Notes: generated by a model not told the origin, from the letters alone. A stretch of DNA of 64,000 nt from Pontiella sulfatireligans (GCF_900890705.1 NZ_CAAHFH010000001.1:2046001-2110000), one strand, 5' to 3'. Positions 49,131 through 59,658 are shown, counted from the first letter of the stretch. Numbers and translations: made by a program.

Positions 49131-51724
49131 TTCATCACATCTACTTTGGTAATCTCATATTCTTTAAGACGGTATTTCAAAAAAAGAAAATCGGCCGGCT
49201 GCTGGATTTGAAGGGGAGCACTTCCGTTTTCACCAAGGACAACGCGCCCTTTCCGGCCGGAGCGCAGGTCTACCCATTCGACCCTTTGCCCTTCCGCAAC
49301 GTTCATCAGCGGGATCAACTTATGGGTCTCTTTGTTTCCCCGTTCGCGGAAGATGAGCAGAAAACCCTCGGTGGAATCGGGTTCCAACCATTGGAAACCA
49401 CTCCATGCCGCTCCATTCGGATCATCACCAATGGCAAAGACATAGTGCTTGTACAACTCCTGCTGATACTTTTTGTAGAGTTGGACCAAACCCCGGACTT
49501 CGTTGCGCGCCTGACCTTCATAATAATAGGTTGTCTGAAAAAAGGTCGGGATGCCCATGAGTCCCAACGCGACTTCATAGGGGTGGCCATACAAATGCGC
49601 GTCGCTCTTCTGTTGGTTCACCCGCTGAAAATTTTGAATCGGCAGCTCAAACTTGTTGAGGTTAACGTATTTTGAAAGCTCGCGATTTTCGCGCAGCATC
49701 AGCGTCGGCTTCGGAATAGTGTTCGACGGATTTTCCGGTTTACGGTTCGAAAGCCAGACGCAGCCGAAATCGCGGGCCCAGAAATAGCCGAATCGCGGCG
49801 CATTTTCGGTCACATCCACCGCCATCCGGGCATTGTGACCCGTATAGAGCAGAAACGCGCGCAGCTTGCTCCAATGGCTGTAGAGATCGTTGTAGTTGGC
49901 AATGCGGGCGAAGTCATATTTCCACGTCACGAATCCGCCTTCGTCATAGTTGCGCTTCAGGTCATCCAGTCCGGCGTATGCCGCGGTCCAAAGCCCCAGC
50001 TTAAGATTTTTCTTTTTCGCTGCGGCGCGCACATTTTCCCAACCGGCGGGATACCAGTCCTCGCGGACATGCCAAGCCTGCGCTTTGTTCGAGGGTTGCT
50101 GTCTACCGCACTGCCAGCCGTCATCAATCTGCAGCACATCGATCCCCAGGTCGGCAACCGACTTGATCTCCCTGAGCACTTCCTTTTCTGAAGCCATGGC
50201 CATCGACTCTTCACCGCTGTTGCCGCTGCCCCAGGTATTGGCCTTCACGAACACATCGCGATTGGGATCGACCGGAAAGCGTGCACGGCCGAACCGCTTC
50301 ATCGCGAGTTGACGGGCATACTCCGTGTTTTCCGGATACAACACCGTCCAGGTGGCCCAGCACCAGCGGTATTCGTCCGGCATCAGATCAGCTGCCGAAA
50401 GTGCGGAGCCCGTGTTATGTAGTCCCGAAGCATCGGAAATAAATTCGCCGGTATCGACACCGGAACGGTTGACGCATTTGTGCGATTCCTTGACCCAGGC
50501 AATCCCGCCCTGCTTCTTTTCCACAAACAGGACACTGGCCCAATCCACCGATTTTCCGGAAAGCGCTTCTTCGCGAACCATGTGGTGATCCGGTGTGTGC
50601 CGATGCTGCGTATCGTTGAAGTATCCAAAGGCTGTTAATTGACTTCCAACCACCGGAAGAAAGTCCACGCGATTGCCATTGCCCGCCGATGCCGCCGGCG
50701 AGGGAGCAGACTTGCAGCCACAGTCAAGATAGGCCGCAAGACGGTAACCAGCGGGTGCTTTGCTTTTTAGTTCCGCCAGCCGTTTTTCATTGCCGCTCAA
50801 ATGTGGCTCCGAAGAAGCGTTTCCTTCTTCGTAGACCCAGAATTCAAACAGATGGGCATTCACGCCCTTTTCTTTCTGCACCTTAACTCGGACCATGTCG
50901 CCGATTCGGACTTCATCCGGAATATTGAAAACCACTTCCGCAGGCCTTTGCTGATCGCGGCTCGCCGGCAATTCCGTTGGCGGAACAACCTGCACCGCAC
51001 TTTCGCCATCCATACTTAAAACTTTAACGGACTGCGTACGCCTTTTCCCCGAGCCGGTATCCCACCAGGTCAGCATCGCTTTATAATTCCGGTCGCGCTT
51101 CATGCCCTCTATCTTCAGTTCAACTTCTTTCCCATGATAGAGAGTGGATGTGTGGTATTCGGGAGCAATTGAACATTCCGGCATGTTTGCAGGAATTCGG
51201 TGTGGCTTTCCTGAGGCCAACCCGATGGATACGCCATCGCCAGCAGCTTGCGTGATGTCACAACCTTCAGGATCACCCTTCAACCAAATCTGAGTGCGAA
51301 GTCCGGGAGCATCCGGATACGCCCAGATGACATATTTAAGAAAAGTTCCAGTGGCTGGATATTCGATCTCCGCCACCACTTCCAGATGCCGGGAGGTGAA
51401 ACCCTCATCGTCCGACTCTTCGGCGGTCAAAGAAAGTAGTTTGGCCCGGCCTTCGGCCAGCCCGGGAAAGTTCCAGTCAGCACGGATATCGACCGCCTGT
51501 TCAATCCACTCGTTTCCAGAGCGCAGATCGCGCAGGCCGCTGGTCGCCAGACCGCTTCCGGTCCATTTCCAGCGCCGCTCGACCAAACCCGACGAAACAA
51601 TAATCTCATCGTCGCCGGCCCGAACCGATGCCGCCCCGAGGGATTTTTCCAAGGGTTGGAAAACGCCTCCATACGAAGCCGACAGGGAGATGGATGCAAT
51701 AAGAAAGGTGATCAGCCGATACAT
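49127..51724 (-). CDS. GH36-like (clan GH-D) alpha-galactosidase-type enzyme
   Basis: An 865-residue secreted protein with signal peptide MYRLITFLIASISLSASYG. A large beta-sandwich (25-440) precedes a barrel with VLQIDDGWQ, LGLWTAAYAGL and FVTWKYDFARI; the aspartate in KYD matches the position of the GH36 nucleophile (usually KWDxN). A C-terminal beta-sandwich follows (GFLLIFRERGN). It has no tail module. The expected reaction is release of alpha-linked galactose or a related sugar; the family is inferred. Its stop overlaps the start of the GH128-like gene downstream, suggesting coupled synthesis. Two motif copies lie near its two ends. Confidence 0.72.
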   Translation of the reverse strand: MYRLITFLIASISLSASYGGVFQPLEKSLGAASVRAGDDEIIVSSGLVERRWKWTGSGLATSGLRDLRSGNEWIEQAVDIRADWNFPGLAEGRAKLLSLTAEESDDEGFTSRHLEVVAEIEYPATGTFLKYVIWAYPDAPGLRTQIWLKGDPEGCDITQAAGDGVSIGLASGKPHRIPANMPECSIAPEYHTSTLYHGKEVELKIEGMKRDRNYKAMLTWWDTGSGKRRTQSVKVLSMDGESAVQVVPPTELPASRDQQRPAEVVFNIPDEVRIGDMVRVKVQKEKGVNAHLFEFWVYEEGNASSEPHLSGNEKRLAELKSKAPAGYRLAAYLDCGCKSAPSPAASAGNGNRVDFLPVVGSQLTAFGYFNDTQHRHTPDHHMVREEALSGKSVDWASVLFVEKKQGGIAWVKESHKCVNRSGVDTGEFISDASGLHNTGSALSAADLMPDEYRWCWATWTVLYPENTEYARQLAMKRFGRARFPVDPNRDVFVKANTWGSGNSGEESMAMASEKEVLREIKSVADLGIDVLQIDDGWQCGRQQPSNKAQAWHVREDWYPAGWENVRAAAKKKNLKLGLWTAAYAGLDDLKRNYDEGGFVTWKYDFARIANYNDLYSHWSKLRAFLLYTGHNARMAVDVTENAPRFGYFWARDFGCVWLSNRKPENPSNTIPKPTLMLRENRELSKYVNLNKFELPIQNFQRVNQQKSDAHLYGHPYEVALGLMGIPTFFQTTYYYEGQARNEVRGLVQLYKKYQQELYKHYVFAIGDDPNGAAWSGFQWLEPDSTEGFLLIFRERGNKETHKLIPLMNVAEGQRVEWVDLRSGRKGRVVLGENGSAPLQIQQPADFLFLKYRLKEYEITKVDVMK
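49382..49396. repeat. TTCCA-N5-TGGAA motif copy 14
   Basis: TTCCAACCATTGGAA near the 3' end of the GH36-like gene, giving FQWLE. Confidence 0.8.
51647..51661. repeat. TTCCA-N5-TGGAA motif copy 15
   Basis: TTCCAAGGGTTGGAA near the 5' end of the GH36-like gene, giving FQPLE. Confidence 0.8.
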
Positions 51725-51813
51725 GAACTTTTACCTTCGTGTCTTGTATAATTCAATGGGCCGGAAACCAGCGTTCCGCCTGTCCCCGGCCCATCTTCAA
51801 CTACGAATTTCTA

Positions 51814-54198
51814 TTAGGGTGTTTGCTCAACAAATACTCCGAGGAAGTCCGTTGTTCCGTCCATTGGAATCCCGTTGGTGATTGTATCGTAGGTGCCATC
51901 AATCGTGTTGGTTCCCAGCACGGTAACACCTGCGGTTGTCCAAGTGCCAATCACCAGATTACCTGTTGTTTCGGCAGTTACAGTGACACCACTGTTGGTA
52001 TCGGAGCGGTAGCCGTAGGCGTAGGTCAACCAGTTCGTCGATCCATCCACAATCACTTCAGAGACGGGAACATGACCCTGTACAGCCGCATTGGTCGGAT
52101 CGCCGCCAAAGGCATATTCCTGAAGATTGTTGTAGTTATCGAAATCGGGATCGGCTTCGCCATCATCTTGACCATACTTAGTCAACCACTCACCGTATGG
52201 GGTATAATTACCCGCTACGACGGTCAGTAACACTACGCCGGTATCGATCGACAGCGTGCCTGTGGCACCTTTGGCGCCCACGGGGCCACTCAAATCGGTC
52301 GGGTCCAGAGTGCCCGAGACCGCATCGGCCACCATTACGGTGTAAACGCCATCGGCAATACCGGTCGTATCGATGAAGGTAAAGTCGGCAAAGCCTAAGT
52401 CGAAAAACTCATCGAAGGAGGGGTTGCTCATGTTGATGGTTCCATTGGCTGCGGCATTGGTTACGACGATCTGATCATCCAATCCGCCAAACGAGATTTC
52501 AATCCCTCCGGCATTGTCGTCGATCATTGCACTGAGATCCAGGTTGGCCAGGAACTTCAGTTTATTATGTCCGCCTTTATTTCCCGGTGCGATCCGTGCG
52601 CCTGAGTTTAACGCCGCGTCGGAAGACAAGGTACCGGTGCCGCCCAGGGTTCCGCCTGAATTCACGGTGGTCAAGCCGCTCGGTCCTTCGCCCGCATTCC
52701 AGGCCATGAAGCCATCGTTGATCGTCAACGAGGCAGGGTCGGTAGTAAATCCGGAGGTGCTGATCGTTTGTGTGCCGAGGCCATTCTTGACGAGATGGAT
52801 CGCGTCGGTTCCCGAAATAGCGGATCCATAGGTATAGTTTTTGCCATTCGCAACATTAATCGTCAGCGTCGCGTTCGTTCCGCCACCATCGTTTTTAATC
52901 TCCCGTGTATTGCTCCCTGCAGTATTCAATCCGGCGATGGTCTGATCATACCCGTTCATATACAATCTTGAGCTACCTGTACCGCCAATGGTCAGCAAGC
53001 TGTTGGTCGGAATGGCATTATCGATACCCATTGTGATCGATCCCTGCCAGATATGAGTTCCACCAGTATAATCGTGCGTGTTCGAGGTAAGCAACAGCGT
53101 ATTGCCGTCCGACCCGGAAGCACGTCCAACCTGCAGCGGTCCGGTTCCGGTGATGGTTCCGTCATAGACGGTAGCGCCACCATTGTTGATGATTATTCCG
53201 CCGTTATCGAGCGTGATTCCACGGTTCGGGTTGATGGTAATGTTCTGCACCTTCAGTTCGCCCATATTCATAAGCGTGATGTTATCGGGATCAAACGTTC
53301 CAGGAACCGCTCCAAAGGCAGCGTCGCTGCCGCTAAAGTTCTGAATCTCGGTACGGTTTGCTGCCGAGTCAACCACGATACCGCCACTGAATGTATTGTT
53401 GGTGTTGACCAGCTTCAACAACCTCGTTCCCAGATTTTGCGCTTTCAGAGTGCCCGCGCCGCTGATGACTCCATTCATTACTAAATTGCGTGAATAACGG
53501 TTGTCGAAGGTCACAATCCCTGCACCGAGCTCCCAATTATTGGCGTAACCCTGGTCGGTATTGCGTTCATGAATATATTTTGATCCACCCACCATCTTAA
53601 CAAGGTCAAACTTTCCAACGTTGGCCACGTGCCCTTTCAGGGTGCCCGGAACCTGAAAGTCCAGCGTACACCCGGCAACGCCCCAGTCCGCGCCGTTTGC
53701 CTTTTCACCCGCATCAAAAGTTCCGCCGGTGCCTCCGCCTTCGGTGATCGTCAAGGTGTCTCCCGAGGTCATCGTAAGACCGAGGTCGTTGGCTTGGTTT
53801 CCAAGTATTTCCAGAATTCGTCCGCCCAGCGCCCATGTTGCGCCACCCGATTTCACCGTCAATTGAGTATTGTCGAGCAATCCCGCCAGCGTGACCTGCC
53901 CGTTTCCATTGGTTGGAGAAACGGTAAGATTTCCAACGGTTATCCCTGAATCAACGGAAACGGTCGCAACCGTATTACTCGCATTCTTCGTAAAAACTGC
54001 GTCTGAGCCGTTCACCCATGTCGTATTGTTTACACCGTCATCCGACGTCCAGTTTGCCGTGCTGGTATCCCAAACCCCGTTCGAATGGGTTACAACACCA
54101 TCACCAGCCACTGCGTCCCAAGTTAATTGCGCCTGAACTACCGACGCCTGCAGTACCGCTATAACTGCACAAGTTGTAAGTAATTTAATCCTATTCAT
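51814..54198 (-). CDS. Autotransporter-associated beta-strand repeat protein with tail
   Basis: A secreted protein of 794 residues, signal peptide MNRIKLLTTCAVIAVLQASVVQA. The body is rich in G, N and T, with repeats such as NTFSGGIVVDS, HDYTGGTHIWQG and GGTLGGTGTLSSD that match the autotransporter-associated beta-strand (PATR) type and should fold as a beta-helix. No catalytic motif is seen. The C-terminus has the DxDNYNNLQEYAFGGDPT calcium-like stretch of the shared tail, but ends TTDFLGVFVEQTP, an atypical finish. AGGAGG precedes the ATG. It may be a structural or adhesive surface protein; the neighbours are all glycan-degrading. Confidence 0.78.
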   Translation of the reverse strand: MNRIKLLTTCAVIAVLQASVVQAQLTWDAVAGDGVVTHSNGVWDTSTANWTSDDGVNNTTWVNGSDAVFTKNASNTVATVSVDSGITVGNLTVSPTNGNGQVTLAGLLDNTQLTVKSGGATWALGGRILEILGNQANDLGLTMTSGDTLTITEGGGTGGTFDAGEKANGADWGVAGCTLDFQVPGTLKGHVANVGKFDLVKMVGGSKYIHERNTDQGYANNWELGAGIVTFDNRYSRNLVMNGVISGAGTLKAQNLGTRLLKLVNTNNTFSGGIVVDSAANRTEIQNFSGSDAAFGAVPGTFDPDNITLMNMGELKVQNITINPNRGITLDNGGIIINNGGATVYDGTITGTGPLQVGRASGSDGNTLLLTSNTHDYTGGTHIWQGSITMGIDNAIPTNSLLTIGGTGSSRLYMNGYDQTIAGLNTAGSNTREIKNDGGGTNATLTINVANGKNYTYGSAISGTDAIHLVKNGLGTQTISTSGFTTDPASLTINDGFMAWNAGEGPSGLTTVNSGGTLGGTGTLSSDAALNSGARIAPGNKGGHNKLKFLANLDLSAMIDDNAGGIEISFGGLDDQIVVTNAAANGTINMSNPSFDEFFDLGFADFTFIDTTGIADGVYTVMVADAVSGTLDPTDLSGPVGAKGATGTLSIDTGVVLLTVVAGNYTPYGEWLTKYGQDDGEADPDFDNYNNLQEYAFGGDPTNAAVQGHVPVSEVIVDGSTNWLTYAYGYRSDTNSGVTVTAETTGNLVIGTWTTAGVTVLGTNTIDGTYDTITNGIPMDGTTDFLGVFVEQTP

Positions 54199-54374
54199 CG
54201 TGTTCCTCCTGATGTTTGTTGATTCTCTCGCTCTTATTGGAAGTTCCGGCTCTAAAGGCTAACGAAACTCCCACCTACATAAGCTCTAACGCCTGCAACG
54301 GCGGGATGGTGACACGGAGGTGAAAAAAATATTCTTCGCCCGCGAAACCCATCAATAGGGTTGTCTGATGGCAC

Positions 54375-57300
54375 TTACTGCACTTCCATCCGGACAAACC
54401 GGTTTGTTCCTGAAAACGACACAATAGCCGCCATGGTCTCGACATCTCCATTTTGTCCAATGGAGACTTCGATCATGCCGGCTGTGCTCCAGTCAGCATC
54501 CACCAACGAATCTGACCAGCTTGCACTAACAGAAATTCCGCTGTTCAATCTGCGGTTGTATGTGACGATGAAATTGGGATCATCAAAAATCATATTCATT
54601 GCAGGACGATCACCAACCATGGGATCAAGGACCAGGGCCCATTCATGTTCGTTGTTGAACCGGTCGCCGTCCGGGTTGCCGGATGCGGTTAGATCCGTTC
54701 CGGGCGGGGCATTGGAAAAGGCGGTTACGGTCCATTGCTCAAAGGGGGTATATACCGCGCCCGTCACGGTAATGTTGTCAATGGCCGTATCGGCGGTATG
54801 CCACTGCTTCTGCTTGCCCCGGAAACGGAGGGTTACCTCGTCGTTCCCCACGAAAGCGGTCAGATCCACCACCGCATTTGACCATGCAGCTTCGCTGCTG
54901 AAGTGATGTTGGTTCGTACGAATCCAGACATCGAAAGTCCAAGTGGCTCCATCGAAAACATCGACCGACAGGTAATCGATGTATTCGCCGTACATGTGAT
55001 AATCAAAGGTCAGTTCCGCATGATCGACCGCACTGAGATCAAACAGGCATTCCACCGAAGCCGTTTTGTACTGCACACCGTTATCGTGTCCCTCCAGATA
55101 GAGATACTGGCCGCCATCCGAGGCTCCGCTAGGGCCGGTATTGGTCGTGTCGGTATATCCGCCGTTCAATGTCCAATCAAAATCATCTGCAACCGATTGC
55201 ACCCATGCCCCGAGGTCGGTTTCAAAACTTTCGGCATAAGGAAGAGACTGGACTTCTCCCGCGGCGGGGCGGCCATTGGGAAAATATTCATCGATGATTT
55301 CCTGCACACGGGAAACGGTCAATGCGCCGAGCGTTGCATTCCAATCTGTCCGCATGGCTTCATAGCGGTCGCCTTCTGTATTCTGCTTAATCCCGGATTT
55401 ATATTTCTGATAATGAGCCTCAAATCCGGCCGCATCCATTGGAACAACCGTTTGATAACGCACGAGGCGGTCGTAAATGAGTGCAGATTTAGGCAGACCT
55501 TCCGCGTTGATGGCGGCCTTGAGGTTGGACGCATTAACCGGGTGAATGCCCCAGAAATGAATCAGAGGAGTCAGGTCCACCCCGGCGGCCTTCGACATAC
55601 GCAGGATGCGGCTGTCGGCGGGATCGGTATTTCTTGGATATGTTTTCCCGTTCTCAGCGTCTACCGCCACCGAGTGCCAGAAATTGCTCAATGCATCCCA
55701 TCCGAAAATGCCAGCGATATCGACATATTTTCCATAACCGCGATGCTGGTATTTCATCTGGTTATTGGTCGTCGATGTTCCGTCCATCGGATATCCCGTC
55801 TGGAAGTTTTCAGAGAGTATCCACCCAAGAGCGGCCTGGTCGCGGCCGATGGTGCGGCTTCCATAGTCTCCGATGGAACGGCCGAAAGCTTCATCGAGGG
55901 AGACATTGAACATACGATGATGCACCGGGACGTAGAATAGATTGACCGCCGACTCCAATTCTCCGGTAAACTTGGTGATATAGGCGGCATGCCCGAACTC
56001 ATGCAGGTGGTGATATCCCGCAAACTTGGGCCCGTTGAGATAGTCGTGATCCTTGTTGCCACCCGCCGACGAAGTGGGGTTGTAGTTGTCGTTCGACTGT
56101 GGATAACCAGGCGAAAAGACGTTGGCATCCAGCGTAACATCGATGATGCAGTAAAGCACGGTTTTGGGGCGCACGCGCGGCAGCCCCTGCATATCGGAAC
56201 ACGCATCCATCGCCTTGTCCCAATCAGCCATCAGCGTTACAGGATCGTCATAGGCATAAATCCAGTCGGTGGGCACGGTGAGCATGAACTTGTCCGTCTC
56301 GAAGTCCGCCCACGCGCCGGGATGGCTGCGCTCCGCATTCTGCCATTCTGAAAGCGTGGTCTGGCGGGTGGAGGAGTTGGAATAAAACGGTGCACGAACC
56401 GTATTCTTGAACTCAACTGTTGCCAGCCTTTCCTCGATTCCGTACGGCACTTCAATATAGATACCCCCGCCAAATGGACTGGCGATCTCGACCGTGGTGC
56501 TGTTGATCGGATAAGTCAGCGAAACCCGGTTCAACCGCTTGTAGTTATTCGGGCGGTTCTTAAGATCGGCCACATGAGCGCCGACGCGGATCTCGTATCC
56601 TTGGCCGACGAGCGCGGTCGGAACCGTTACGGTGGCGATGCTGCCGGGAGCCAGGTAGGCCCCGGTCGGACGGCGCGCAGCTTCAAACTGGAACGACACC
56701 TCATAGCCCCACGCCTCAGGCTGCGAAGCATTGATCTGCACGGAATAGACGGCATTGGAGTCGGCGGGCGGGGTGACCGCGCCGGGGAAATAGTCAGAAG
56801 ACTCAAACTTGTAATTGTCCAGCAAGCTGCGGTGAGCCACCAGATTTGAGGCGTTATAGACATCGTCAAGTATGGCCTGGTAAACGTCGAACATTGCAAG
56901 ACGAAGCGCCTTCGCCGGAGTTGAAGCATCCGTGCGGGAAAATTCACCGGTGTTAAAGAGATACCCGGCAACGGACTCATAGGTTTCAACCAGATCGAGG
57001 GCCTGCACAATATTGGTTTCAGAGTCCCCCACCTCATCTGCATACGTGGCAAAAATTCCAGCCTGCGTTTTGATTTGAGCGGTCGTCAGGGTATTCGCTC
57101 CGGTAATATGGTTTTTCAGTGCCGCCATGGCGGCCAGCAGCAGATCGCCCGGCGTGCCCTGCCCCAGAACCGCAATATTATCCAGAGCCAATGCCTGAAA
57201 ATTGTTATTGGCGTTCGTGACAAAGAGACGGAATGCGGCGGTTTCACCGCTCGCCAACGTCTGATCAGCGAGACCAGACAATGACCAGTTGTAGTCCTGA

Positions 57301-57818
57301 TAGTCGCTCACATTGGCCAACCCGTTCGAGTTGACGCCCGCAGCGGAATTTATCTGGGTGTCATCGGCAACCGCCAGATCGCCGCTGTCGTAATAAAGAA
57401 TCAACTCCTGGGGGGCATTCAGCGAAACGCTGGCTAGATCAAAAACCACCTGCTCGAGCACCGCATCTGAACCTGTATTGTTCACCAGCGTAAGGTAAAT
57501 GTTTGGTTTGTCTGTGCGATGAGACATTGCACCGTCTGTCGCGGACGTTTCCACCACATTGGAGATCCCATAGGTTCCGTCGGTTGAACCCCACGCATCG
57601 CGGGTCCCGTCCCCGCCGTAAAGCGTGGCCGAAATACCGGTCAAAAACTCATCCGCCGATTTGGAAGAACCTGAGTCTCTATACAACTGCCAGCCGTCAT
57701 TAAAATCGTGCCACCCGGCGATAATCTGGTTGGAAGCCTTCGCCCTGCCATTAATTGCAAAGAACGCAATGGCGATCAATGTTACGGATATTTTGGTTCT
57801 AATATTCCAAAATTTCAT
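54375..57818 (-). CDS. M60-like metallopeptidase with MAM domain and tail
   Basis: A secreted protein of 1147 residues. Signal peptide (1-28), N-terminal beta-sandwich (about 30-220), M60 accessory and catalytic region (225-870) with HEFGH (606-610) and Glu620 as third zinc ligand in KFTGE, then a MAM domain (YAESFETDLGAWVQS to AIDNI) and the tail ending NRFVRMEVQ. The catalytic part closely resembles the plain M60 protein at 17061-18965 (RRPTGAYLAPG, RVGAH, GYPQSN). M60 members are known to cut glycoproteins, so a protein-linked glycan is a likely target. AGAGGAA precedes the ATG; possible operator repeats lie at 57871-57901. Confidence 0.87.
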   Translation of the reverse strand: MKFWNIRTKISVTLIAIAFFAINGRAKASNQIIAGWHDFNDGWQLYRDSGSSKSADEFLTGISATLYGGDGTRDAWGSTDGTYGISNVVETSATDGAMSHRTDKPNIYLTLVNNTGSDAVLEQVVFDLASVSLNAPQELILYYDSGDLAVADDTQINSAAGVNSNGLANVSDYQDYNWSLSGLADQTLASGETAAFRLFVTNANNNFQALALDNIAVLGQGTPGDLLLAAMAALKNHITGANTLTTAQIKTQAGIFATYADEVGDSETNIVQALDLVETYESVAGYLFNTGEFSRTDASTPAKALRLAMFDVYQAILDDVYNASNLVAHRSLLDNYKFESSDYFPGAVTPPADSNAVYSVQINASQPEAWGYEVSFQFEAARRPTGAYLAPGSIATVTVPTALVGQGYEIRVGAHVADLKNRPNNYKRLNRVSLTYPINSTTVEIASPFGGGIYIEVPYGIEERLATVEFKNTVRAPFYSNSSTRQTTLSEWQNAERSHPGAWADFETDKFMLTVPTDWIYAYDDPVTLMADWDKAMDACSDMQGLPRVRPKTVLYCIIDVTLDANVFSPGYPQSNDNYNPTSSAGGNKDHDYLNGPKFAGYHHLHEFGHAAYITKFTGELESAVNLFYVPVHHRMFNVSLDEAFGRSIGDYGSRTIGRDQAALGWILSENFQTGYPMDGTSTTNNQMKYQHRGYGKYVDIAGIFGWDALSNFWHSVAVDAENGKTYPRNTDPADSRILRMSKAAGVDLTPLIHFWGIHPVNASNLKAAINAEGLPKSALIYDRLVRYQTVVPMDAAGFEAHYQKYKSGIKQNTEGDRYEAMRTDWNATLGALTVSRVQEIIDEYFPNGRPAAGEVQSLPYAESFETDLGAWVQSVADDFDWTLNGGYTDTTNTGPSGASDGGQYLYLEGHDNGVQYKTASVECLFDLSAVDHAELTFDYHMYGEYIDYLSVDVFDGATWTFDVWIRTNQHHFSSEAAWSNAVVDLTAFVGNDEVTLRFRGKQKQWHTADTAIDNITVTGAVYTPFEQWTVTAFSNAPPGTDLTASGNPDGDRFNNEHEWALVLDPMVGDRPAMNMIFDDPNFIVTYNRRLNSGISVSASWSDSLVDADWSTAGMIEVSIGQNGDVETMAAIVSFSGTNRFVRMEVQ

Positions 57819-57870
57819 TCATTTCCTCTTTTAGCTTCCACAATCCCTTAAACGCCGACTGCAAACCCAA

Positions 57871-57901
57871 GGTGACGCTGAATTTGTGCAAATGGTGACG
57901 C
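57871..57901 (-). promoter_or_regulatory. Possible operator: direct repeats upstream of the M60 gene
   Basis: GGTGACGC occurs at 57871-57878 and 57894-57901, 23 bp apart (about two helix turns), with a small palindrome ATTTG-TG-CAAAT between them. It lies 53-83 bp before the ATG. No regulator gene is in the window. Confidence 0.35.
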
Positions 57902-58008
57902 AAAACCGGGAAATATGGAGCTACCCCTGCAATTGTAGACAGGAACGCCTTCTGGCCGTTCATTTGCGGTGTTAGAAGCATTTCCGGTTTAGTTTGACGC
58001 ATTGCAAT

Positions 58009-58093
58009 GGTAGGGCGCGTTCGCCGAATGTGCCCCTCAGTCGCAAAGCCACTCGTGTGGACGGACGCCCCGGCGGTAAGGCCCTACCTTACC
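58009..58093. repeat. REP-like palindromic element at the sulfatase 3' end
   Basis: The ends GGTAGGGC (58009-58016) and GCCCTACC (58081-58088) are inverted. Inside, GGGCGCGTTCG and CGAATGTGCCC form an imperfect hairpin (58013-58035), and GGTAAGG (58075-58081) pairs with CCTTACC (58087-58093). The sulfatase stop codon lies within it, so the last residues of that protein (about YRRGVRPHEWLCD) derive from the element. Confidence 0.45.
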
Positions 58094-58337
58094 CCTTCCC
58101 ATCCAGATCCCGTGAGGATGCGACAAATTTAACGAGGATATGCGTTTTCGGAACGCATTGCGGAACTCGATCATGGCCTTTGATTCTGATCGGCATTTTT
58201 TTCGAAGTTGTTCGAGGGTTTCCGGGAACGCACCGGTTTCCATCAGATTAACGCGTTCTTCCGGATCGCGCTCCAGATCAAACAGTTGTTCAAAGACCGG
58301 TGTTTGATTACGGAAGTCGACGTCTTTATCGTCGTAG

Positions 58338-58352
58338 TTCCACCCTTTGGAA
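58338..58352. repeat. TTCCA-N5-TGGAA motif copy 16
   Basis: TTCCACCCTTTGGAA in the interrupted sulfatase, giving HSKGWN. Confidence 0.8.
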
Positions 58353-59486
58353 TGATCGAAGTAGCGGACATATTTCCACTTCTTGAAACGAACGGCTTCG
58401 ACGAACGGGTTGTCGCGTCCGACAAACAGGTTTTCAATGAATACGGAATCGCGCCAAGGAATATCGGGATTCTGAACGAGCGGAACGAGACTCCTCCCTT
58501 GGCAAAAATCAAGTTCAGGAAGGCCGGCATAGTCCAGAATGGTCGGGGCAACATCTACATTCATAACCAAGGCGTCGAGTACCTCGCCACGACGGTCCTT
58601 CGGCAAGCTGGGATCGTACAGAATGAATGGCACCTTGGCCGTCAGGTCATAGGCCAGCGCTTTCCCACCCATTCCGTATTCGCCCATCAGCAGCCCATGG
58701 TCGCTGGAGTATATGATGATCGTGTTTTCGAGCAGGCCGCGTTTTTCCAGACCTTGGATCATTCGTCCGACAACGTGGTCGATTCCGGTGATCAGCTGGT
58801 AGTAGCGGTAATGCTGCTCCAAGCTGGTCTTGAGGTCATAGCTAAAGGAGTAGGTGTTTTTCCGGCCGTCCTGCTTCATCAGTTCCGACGGTATAAATTG
58901 TCCGGCGTCTGTAGCCGTCTCTACAGGAAGCTCAATCTTCACATCACGGTAGAGGTCGCCATAAATCGGATGTCCGGCCAGCCTCTTGTTTCCATTGGCC
59001 GGATGCTTCATGCGGCCTTTGCCCTGCTCCCACGGAATCATGGAACCGGTAATCGATCCATGCGGCGCAGAAAAACTGACCGATAGGCAGAAGGGTTTAT
59101 CGGCATCCTTCTGATTAAGGAAATTTTCAAAGGCCTCGCCCATCATGGGGGTGATGATGTCTTCCTTCAGGCCTTCATACGCAATGCAGTTTTTCTTTCC
59201 TTTCGGAAAGAATGCGGCCCACCCGTCGTGGGCGCACCAGAAGTCGAAGGTTTCTCCGCCGCGGCCGTTTTTGAAGGGATATTTATCGACGCCCAGCTTG
59301 CCGATAAAGCCGGTAAAATATCCGTTCTTCCGCAGCAGCTGCGGATAGGTTTGCTTCCACTGTTTCATGGAGAGCTCATGGCGGGATGAAAACCCCACGC
59401 CATGCACCCGTTCGTATTGCCCCGTCAGAAACGACACACGGCTGGGCATGCAAATCGGGTTGGAAATATAGGCATTGGAAAACCGC

Positions 59487-59496
59487 AGCCCCTCCC
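59487..59496. repeat. IS target-site duplication, left copy
   Basis: AGCCCCTCCC directly abuts the left inverted repeat; an identical copy abuts the right one. Confidence 0.9.
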
Positions 59497-59521
59497 TAAT
59501 GGGTGGGAGGTTAAGCATTTT
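59497..59521 (+). repeat. IS left inverted repeat
   Basis: Starts TAATGGGTGGGAGG and pairs with 61363-61387; 24 of 25 positions match. Confidence 0.9.
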
Positions 59522-59658
59522 GATGCTGAGTTGCGGCCAACCGCTACGCACCGATAAATGAACGTTGCAACTCCTCTTCTGAAGAGGGAACAGCCTCCTT
59601 AACTCGCCATCCTGTCAAGATTTCGCAGAACGCAGGTTGTTTTTTTCTGCGCCGTGTG

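Larger units (their letters stand above)
58037..59496 (-). pseudogene. Sulfatase, 3' part, cut off by IS insertion
   Basis: This part encodes RFSNAYISNPICMPSR onward, including the modification cysteine (Cys75 of the rebuilt protein), IYSSDHGLLMGEYG and the C-terminal domain. It lacks the start codon, the signal peptide and the first metal ligands, which lie on the other side of the IS at 61388-61575. An ORF reaching into the IS (start near 59551) exists but would make an unexported, metal-site-deficient protein. Removing the IS and one 10-bp duplication joins the parts in frame (EGL-RFSN). The gene was intact until recently, since no other damage is seen. The upstream GH29 ends 2 bp before its start, so they formed one unit. 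Confidence 0.88.
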
